Positions 59,029 through 64,000 of a stretch of DNA of 64,000 nucleotides are shown piece after piece. This stretch comes from Treponema porcinum (lineage in GTDB: Bacteria > Spirochaetota > Spirochaetia > Treponematales > Treponemataceae), in assembly GCF_900167145.1 (NCBI RefSeq), contig NZ_FUWG01000005.1, forward strand, positions 62,001 through 126,000, given 5' to 3'. The notes beneath the pieces are model-generated. The model searched no databases and had not been told where the DNA came from. It saw nothing but the letters and a program-made list of their open reading frames with translations. The translations under genes were made by a program, and so were the position numbers. The first letter of the stretch is position 1; each line of letters starts with the position of its first letter.

Positions 59029-60537
59029 TTATCTGATGTTAATATAAAACCTCTTTAAATAGATGCTTCGTTTTTTTGCCGCATCCCACAGCCTGCTTGC
59101 AGGATAGTTTTTTACAAGCAAATCATAGGAATCAACAGCACCTTTTATATTCTGAACTTCGGACTTTGCCTCAAGAATCTGACCTTGAAGATACAGCCCC
59201 TCGTCCATTTTTTCAACAGCCTTGTCAAAAAACAGTTTTATTGCGTCAAACGCCTGTGCATACTGTTTTTCATCGTACAGCGAACGCGCCGTTTTCAAAA
59301 GATCGTCTGCGCTGAGCGACGACGTATTTTTCAGTTCAGGCGCGCCGTTTTTTTCCGGAGTTTTTTTACCGGAAGAAGAGTCTGTGCGGACTCCCGGAAC
59401 ATTAACAGACGGAGAATGTTCATCCGGCTTTGAATCAGAAGTCTGGACGACAGTCTTTACGCCAGATTCTTCCGGCACAGAAACGGAAGAAACTCCTTTT
59501 TCGGAAGAAACGCTGCGTTCAGGCGCTTTTTCCGAAGGAGATGCCCCCGGCGCTTTTTTTGCTTCCTCTTCCGCTTTTTCACTTTTCTGCTGTCCCACTA
59601 GCTTTTCAGCCTTTATAGTTTCTGCCGTTATTTTTGCTTTCGGCGGAACAACCTCTGCGTAGCTCGGAGCCATAATATGCCCGGATGATGAATCCGCCGC
59701 TTCGTCAGTAACAACCACCTCAAGATAATCATCAATGTAATTTCCCGTCAGCGTATCGTTCTTGTAAAAATGAAGCAGAAACTTTCCGGGAACGCGCGAA
59801 CGGAGCGTAAACGACTGATTTTCGCCGCCAAGTTTTCTTCCGCCGAAAATAAAATTCTTATTTCTTACGTCGCTGTTTCCTTCTTCGTCGATATTTTCCT
59901 GGTAAATCCAGCCTTTTCCCGGATATACAACGTCAATCAGCTGATTACGCTTTATGGTCATCGAGCGCGACGGTACAGGCGGCTCAACTTCTTTTTCCGG
60001 CAAGGATTTTCCGTCATTTTCAGAAAAATCTTCTGCGGCGGTCTGTTCCGTAAAATCAGCTTCAGTTCCGGAAGAAACAACTTCTCCACCGGAAGAAACA
60101 GCCGGTTCCTGAACTGCACCTGTCACTCCAGAATCAAAAGGCGGCTGGATTTCCGCTTGTGCCATTGAAGGTTTTTCAGCAGTTTCAAAATCAGGCTGAA
60201 TAACGGAATCCGTATCTTCGCCGGCAGTTATTTCCTCAGAAGGAATTTCCTGTACGGAAGGCTCTTCTATTTCCGGGATAAGTTCTGCTTCAGGTTCTGC
60301 TGCCGGCTCTTCAATTTCCTGCAGAACAGGAAGCGCATCGACCTGAACCGGCTCAAGTTCTGCTTCATACGCCTCTCCCAGAGAAGGTTCATCCTCTTCG
60401 GAATAAACACCATCTTCCGTAACTTCAGCAAAATCTTCCGCCGCTTCCGAAATATCAGAAACGGACGCTGGATTTGAGGCACACGAAAATGCCATAAGAA
60501 CTACAAAAATCAAAAAAACATACAATATTTTTTTCAC
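59029..60537 (-). CDS. Large low-complexity lipoprotein with C-terminal TPR
   Basis: The 502 residues start with a lipoprotein signal and lipobox MAFSC (Cys19). Residues 20-180 are an acidic Glu/Pro/Val-rich, disordered-looking region. A beta-rich domain follows (about 190-290; SMTIKRNQLIDVVYPGKGWI, FTLRSRVPGKFLLHFYKNDT), then a Ser/Lys/Pro linker, and two TPR-like helices at the end (LLKTARSLYDEKQYAQAFDA, VDSYDLLVKNYPASRLWDAA). The tail recalls YbgF/BamD-type repeats, and the layout suggests an envelope scaffold. Its start overlaps the upstream small protein by four bases. Confidence 0.75.
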   Translation of the reverse strand: MKKILYVFLIFVVLMAFSCASNPASVSDISEAAEDFAEVTEDGVYSEEDEPSLGEAYEAELEPVQVDALPVLQEIEEPAAEPEAELIPEIEEPSVQEIPSEEITAGEDTDSVIQPDFETAEKPSMAQAEIQPPFDSGVTGAVQEPAVSSGGEVVSSGTEADFTEQTAAEDFSENDGKSLPEKEVEPPVPSRSMTIKRNQLIDVVYPGKGWIYQENIDEEGNSDVRNKNFIFGGRKLGGENQSFTLRSRVPGKFLLHFYKNDTLTGNYIDDYLEVVVTDEAADSSSGHIMAPSYAEVVPPKAKITAETIKAEKLVGQQKSEKAEEEAKKAPGASPSEKAPERSVSSEKGVSSVSVPEESGVKTVVQTSDSKPDEHSPSVNVPGVRTDSSSGKKTPEKNGAPELKNTSSLSADDLLKTARSLYDEKQYAQAFDAIKLFFDKAVEKMDEGLYLQGQILEAKSEVQNIKGAVDSYDLLVKNYPASRLWDAAKKRSIYLKRFYINIR

Positions 60538-60911
60538 GGAGCAGCTCCTATAATCTCTTCAATTCGTCTGTCATTCGCCCTGCCCAAAGCTTCAATTTCC
60601 GTCCTGTCAGGCACGGTAAACCATCCCTCAACGTCCTTTCCGCTCCATCGTTCTGGAGTTTTTCGGGCAGTACTGTAGCCGTCGGGAGAAGCAGGACTTT
60701 CCGGTACGACAAGCGGCTGATCAATTACAAGTTTCCGGTCTGAATCAGAAAGCGCCCCGCCTTTTTTTTCAGGCGCACTTACCTGCACTGAAAGCAGAAT
60801 GACGGCACACAGCGTCATAAAAATAAGAATGACGCACAGTGCAACAATCTTTTTCTTACTTCCAAAGAGGAGTTCCTGTATATGTTCCCGAACAGACTGA
60901 AAATCAATCAT
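60534..60911 (-). CDS. Small bitopic membrane protein, function unknown
   Basis: I do not recognise this 125-residue product. It has a 20-residue N-terminal cytoplasmic part (MIDFQSVREHIQELLFGSKK), one membrane helix (about 21-43, IVALCVILIFMTLCAVILLS) and a periplasmic tail with a Pro-rich stretch and a Trp-containing end (PERWSGKDVEGWFTVPDR). It is six bases after smc and overlaps the lipoprotein gene, so the three are co-translated; a joint envelope function with the lipoprotein is a guess from context. Confidence 0.65.
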   Translation of the reverse strand: MIDFQSVREHIQELLFGSKKKIVALCVILIFMTLCAVILLSVQVSAPEKKGGALSDSDRKLVIDQPLVVPESPASPDGYSTARKTPERWSGKDVEGWFTVPDRTEIEALGRANDRRIEEIIGAAP

Positions 60912-60917
60912 TTTTTA

Positions 60918-63900
60918 CTATTCCGCTTTATCAGACGGTTCAGACTCAGACTCTGGCTCAACTTCAGGTGAAGAGCCGGTTTCGGATTCAGCTTCAAGCT
61001 TCTCCGCCTCTTCAGCAGCCTTTTTTGATTCCCGGGCAAGCCTTCGTTCTTCCGCCCTACGTTCCTCTTCCTCTTTTTTTATGCGCTCAATCTCCGGGTC
61101 GGTAATACTGCCGTCCTCATTGTAAATGCGTTTCGGAGGGCGCGGAGGAATGTACACACCCTCTTCCGGCGGAACATCCTCTTCCACAAAATCAGCATCG
61201 GCAGAGTCAACTTTTGCCCCGATTTTTATATCTTCATCAAGACGAAGCGCAATAATCTTGCTTACACCAGATTCTTCCATAGTAATGCCAAGCATAGTGC
61301 TTGCGCCCATAACAGTCTTTTTGTTATGTGTAATGACGATGTACTGACTGACATTCGCAAAACTTTCAAGCGTCGTTACAAAACTTGAAACATTCTTGTC
61401 ATCAAGAGCCGCATCAATCTCATCAAGCAGACAGAACGGACTCGGGCGCACCTGATACGTAGCAAACAGAAGTGCTACGGCCGTCATCGTTTTTTCACCG
61501 CCGGAAAGAAGTGCAATGCTTTCAAGCTTTTTTCCCGGCGGCTGCGCAAGAATATCTATTCCGCTTGTAAGGACATTCTGAGGATCTTCAAGGCGAAGTT
61601 CCGCCCTACCACCGTTAAAAAGACGGCGGAACATATTATGAAAATTCTTTTTTATTTTATTATATGTTTCAAGGAACATTTCAGAAGACTTAGACTTAAT
61701 TTCTTCGCTTACACGGATAAGGTTGTCAAGGCTTTTCTGCGTATCGTCATAATTTTCCTTCTGACGCTCGTAGCGGTCTTTCACTTCGGCAAATTCTTCT
61801 ACCGCCATCAGGTTCACCTGCCCCAAAGAACGCAGGACTTCGCGCGCTTCTCCCAGTTTTTCGCGAAGTTCCGCAGAAGGAACGTTTATCTTGTACATGC
61901 GCTCTTCAAACTCAAGAAGATCGCGCGAATGCTGTTCCTGGAAATTCTGCTTTATGTTGCGTATCTCGGTGTCGCTTGAATTAAGCGAAAGCGTAAGCCG
62001 TTCAAGCTGTGCCTGACATTTATTCTGCTCTTCCTGCTTTTTAAGAAGAGTATCTTTCTTTCCTGAAACGTTTGAATTGTTCTCCGCAATTTTTGAATCA
62101 AGTTCCTTCAAATCATCGGCAAGCTTTATACCACGGTGTTCAATTTCCGCAAGTTCTTCCTGTACCTCGACAATCTGCGCATTCATATCCTCGGAACGTT
62201 TTGTTTCGGCGAATAACTCTTCTTCCGTAGTGCGGAGCGTATTCTGCTCGGAAACAAGATTGCGGCGCAAAAGACTGGTCTGCTGCAATGCCGACTGAAT
62301 TTGCGCTTCCATCTGCGCTTTGTTTACGCGAAGCTTGTTCAGAGTTTCCTTATATTCATCAATTTTTGCAGACAAATCTGCATTGTCTGTATGCAGGTCA
62401 TCAATATTCCTGTTTATTGTATCAATCTGCGTAAGGTTTTCACGGATTTTTTCATCAATCTCACGCTTTTTTGTCATAATTCCTTCAGGAGAAAGGAATT
62501 CAATAATAAACGCAGGAGAAGCCTTAAGATAATCATCAAGGGATGCTTCAAGGCTTTCTAACATACGGCGCATTTCTTCAAAATCATCCGCCGCCTCTTT
62601 TACGGTTTTTGCATAATCTTCTGATGAATGGCTGGCGGCAGCAAAATCTGCAAATACGTTGCGGCGGCCTTCTGCAAAGACTTTAAGTTTTCCGACTGTC
62701 GAATCAAGATTTTCTTTTGCCTTCTGCATCGCACTTTCTGAAAATCCAGCGTCTTTCAGTCTGGAATCAAGCATAGTTACGATGTCTTCGGTAATTTCCG
62801 TAAGTTCTTTCTGCAGGACAACCCTTGATTCGTTCAGAGAAACAATTTTCTGCTTGTTAGAAGAAACAGTTTCTTCGTTCTGCGTTATCTGAGTAGCGGC
62901 AGTCTTTATGTTTTCCTCAAAGTCAGAAATGTTTTTCTCTACGTCAGAAACCTGCTTTTCCTTTGAATGAAGTTCTGCTTCCTGCGCGTCAATTTCTTCC
63001 TGAAGATTGTCAATGTTTTCCTGAATTGAACTCTGCCGAAGCTCAAGGGCAGAAATTTTTTCCTTTATTTCACGGGCGCGCGCATTAAACTGATTTACAA
63101 GGTCAAGTTTTCCGCTCTTTTCCGTCTGAATTTTGATAAGTTCGGACTGCATAGAATACACTTTTTCCTGCATTTCGCGGACTTTATCCATATTTTCAGA
63201 AATAGTATTGTTAATTTCCTCTATTTCGGCGCGAACGCGGTCACGTTTTTCCGTAACGGCATTAAGTTCGTTCTCATTGCGCGCCTTGTCCGTAACAAAA
63301 TTTTTCAGGCGGAGAAGCGCGATGTCCAGTTCATAGTTAAAAATTTCTTCCTTTACGGCACGATAACGGTTTGTCTTTTCCGCCTGAACTTTAAGACTGT
63401 CGTAGGAACGCTTGATTTCAGCCATTGCAACTTCAATCTGCTGCATATTCTGCCGGGTCTGTTCAAGTTCACGCTCTGCTATTGCACATTCAGCCTTACT
63501 GCGTGAAATTCCTGCGGCTTCCTCAAAAAGGTAGCGGCGGTCTTCCGGGCGGCTTGAAAGAATCTGATCAATTTTTCCCTGCTCCATAACGGAATACGCC
63601 GATTTTCCGACGCCGGTGTCCATAAAAAGCTTTACTACATCGCGCGCACCGACAGGCCTGTTGTTTATAAAATATTCGTTTTCGCCGGAACGGTAAAGCC
63701 GGCGCTTTATGGCAATTTCAGATTCTTCGAGCGGCAAAAGTCCGTTCTCGTTGCTCATCGTTAAAGTAACTTCTGCAACATTAAGGGGAGCGCGGCGCTC
63801 TGTTCCGTTAAAAATAACGTCCTCTTTTTTCTCCGCGCGCAGATTTTTTGCCTTGTTTTCCGCAAGAACCCACTTTATAGCGTCAACAACGTTACTTTTT

Positions 63901-64000
63901 CCGCAGCCGTTCGGTCCGAGCAGAGCCGTAATTCCGTCAGAAAAATCAATATGAGTACGGTCGGCAAACGATTTAAAACCGAAGATGTCCAGACTTTTTA
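60918..64000 (-). CDS. smc: Chromosome segregation protein SMC (5' end just outside)
   Basis: Condensin ATPase for chromosome organisation. The frame is open to the right edge; my translation there begins KSLDIFGFKSFADRTHIDF, so only about two codons are missing. Walker A is GPNGCGKSNVVDA. Long coiled coils flank a middle region, then signature LLSGGEKTMTAVALLFATYQ and Walker B PFCLLDEIDAALDD close the head. About 1,030 residues, against 1,170-1,190 usual. The middle lacks the globular hinge with its conserved glycines; helical sequence stands in its place. About 105 residues after the head form a Lys/Glu-rich, acidic tail. No scpA or scpB is near. Confidence 0.93.
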   Translation of the reverse strand, partial: KSLDIFGFKSFADRTHIDFSDGITALLGPNGCGKSNVVDAIKWVLAENKAKNLRAEKKEDVIFNGTERRAPLNVAEVTLTMSNENGLLPLEESEIAIKRRLYRSGENEYFINNRPVGARDVVKLFMDTGVGKSAYSVMEQGKIDQILSSRPEDRRYLFEEAAGISRSKAECAIAERELEQTRQNMQQIEVAMAEIKRSYDSLKVQAEKTNRYRAVKEEIFNYELDIALLRLKNFVTDKARNENELNAVTEKRDRVRAEIEEINNTISENMDKVREMQEKVYSMQSELIKIQTEKSGKLDLVNQFNARAREIKEKISALELRQSSIQENIDNLQEEIDAQEAELHSKEKQVSDVEKNISDFEENIKTAATQITQNEETVSSNKQKIVSLNESRVVLQKELTEITEDIVTMLDSRLKDAGFSESAMQKAKENLDSTVGKLKVFAEGRRNVFADFAAASHSSEDYAKTVKEAADDFEEMRRMLESLEASLDDYLKASPAFIIEFLSPEGIMTKKREIDEKIRENLTQIDTINRNIDDLHTDNADLSAKIDEYKETLNKLRVNKAQMEAQIQSALQQTSLLRRNLVSEQNTLRTTEEELFAETKRSEDMNAQIVEVQEELAEIEHRGIKLADDLKELDSKIAENNSNVSGKKDTLLKKQEEQNKCQAQLERLTLSLNSSDTEIRNIKQNFQEQHSRDLLEFEERMYKINVPSAELREKLGEAREVLRSLGQVNLMAVEEFAEVKDRYERQKENYDDTQKSLDNLIRVSEEIKSKSSEMFLETYNKIKKNFHNMFRRLFNGGRAELRLEDPQNVLTSGIDILAQPPGKKLESIALLSGGEKTMTAVALLFATYQVRPSPFCLLDEIDAALDDKNVSSFVTTLESFANVSQYIVITHNKKTVMGASTMLGITMEESGVSKIIALRLDEDIKIGAKVDSADADFVEEDVPPEEGVYIPPRPPKRIYNEDGSITDPEIERIKKEEEERRAEERRLARESKKAAEEAEKLEAESETGSSPEVEPESESEPSDKAE

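Noticed and set aside
1..64000. Prophage, integrated plasmid, toxin-antitoxin or defence island
   Set aside because: No integrase, phage structural gene, transposase, nuclease-type defence gene or toxin pair was recognised in any frame; the window is nearly all housekeeping genes.

Overview
The window is a chromosomal segment from a spirochaete, most likely a Treponema. This rests on gene content and order: mreBCD-mrdA follows a TPR gene, rnpB, a zinc-ribbon gene, rpoD and dnaG; periplasmic flagellar rod genes are present; and many small TPR, ankyrin and lipoprotein genes look treponemal. By eye the DNA is in the low 40s percent GC. I cannot name the species. Almost all of it is dense housekeeping sequence. 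There is no prophage, CRISPR array or intact insertion sequence.

Layout. 1-3.5 kb: elongasome operon mreB-mreC-mreD-mrdA (PBP2 runs off the left edge), minus strand. 3.5-10.5 kb: TPR membrane protein, RNase P RNA, zinc-ribbon coiled-coil protein, rpoD, dnaG and mltG, all minus. 10.5-14.7 kb: metallo-hydrolase, tRNA-Thr and tRNA-Tyr, glycogen-synthase-like gene, aroH chorismate mutase and an SPFH-like membrane protein. 14.8-16.6 kb, plus: small membrane protein and cca. 16.6-18.8 kb, minus: trpS and an outer-membrane-like protein. 18.8-21.0 kb is the one accessory-looking patch: a frameshifted lipoprotein remnant, adenosine deaminase behind a coupled 24-codon leader ORF, a cluster of palindromic and 24-bp tandem repeats, and a fragment of an M13 metallopeptidase gene. 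21-27.5 kb: alr, folC, a lipoprotein, thrC and a purine permease. 27.8-31.3 kb: tRNA-Gly and the rpsF-ssb-rpsR-rplI-dnaB cluster. 31.4-37.4 kb, plus: ankyrin protein, rsmD, TPR pair, rlmN, a CxxC-less HMA-like protein and a 2-hydroxyacid dehydrogenase. 37.5-41.6 kb: LeuC/LeuD-type hydro-lyase, a very long hairpin and a chemoreceptor. 41.7-46.9 kb, minus: cytidylate-kinase-like protein, yicC, murC and the flagellar rod genes flgF, flgG and flgJ-like. 47-54.8 kb: glgC, then a sigma54-type response regulator and histidine kinase, holB, cvpA, murG and an ankyrin protein. 54.8-64 kb, minus: tRNA-Val, purC, an AI-2E family permease, serS, a SIMPL lipoprotein, a TPR lipoprotein, a small membrane protein and smc (lacking about two codons at the right edge).

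The genes combine into cell-wall synthesis and shape (mreBCD, mrdA, mltG, murC, murG, alr), replication and chromosome upkeep (dnaG, dnaB, ssb, holB, smc), translation (four tRNAs, cca, trpS, serS, rsmD, rlmN, S6, S18, L9, rnpB), motility and sensing, and glycogen metabolism. None of the four tRNA genes encodes CCA, which fits the presence of cca. Good sigma70-type promoters (TTGACA-like, 17 bp, TATAAT-like) are visible in many gaps. Several sit so close to the ATG, with no Shine-Dalgarno, that the mRNAs should be leaderless or nearly so.

I see no clearly new multi-gene system. The most unusual items are a near-perfect ~110-nt hairpin wedged between leuD and the chemoreceptor start, an SMC protein without a recognisable hinge, the leader ORF coupled to adenosine deaminase, and the repeat cluster beside the M13 remnant.
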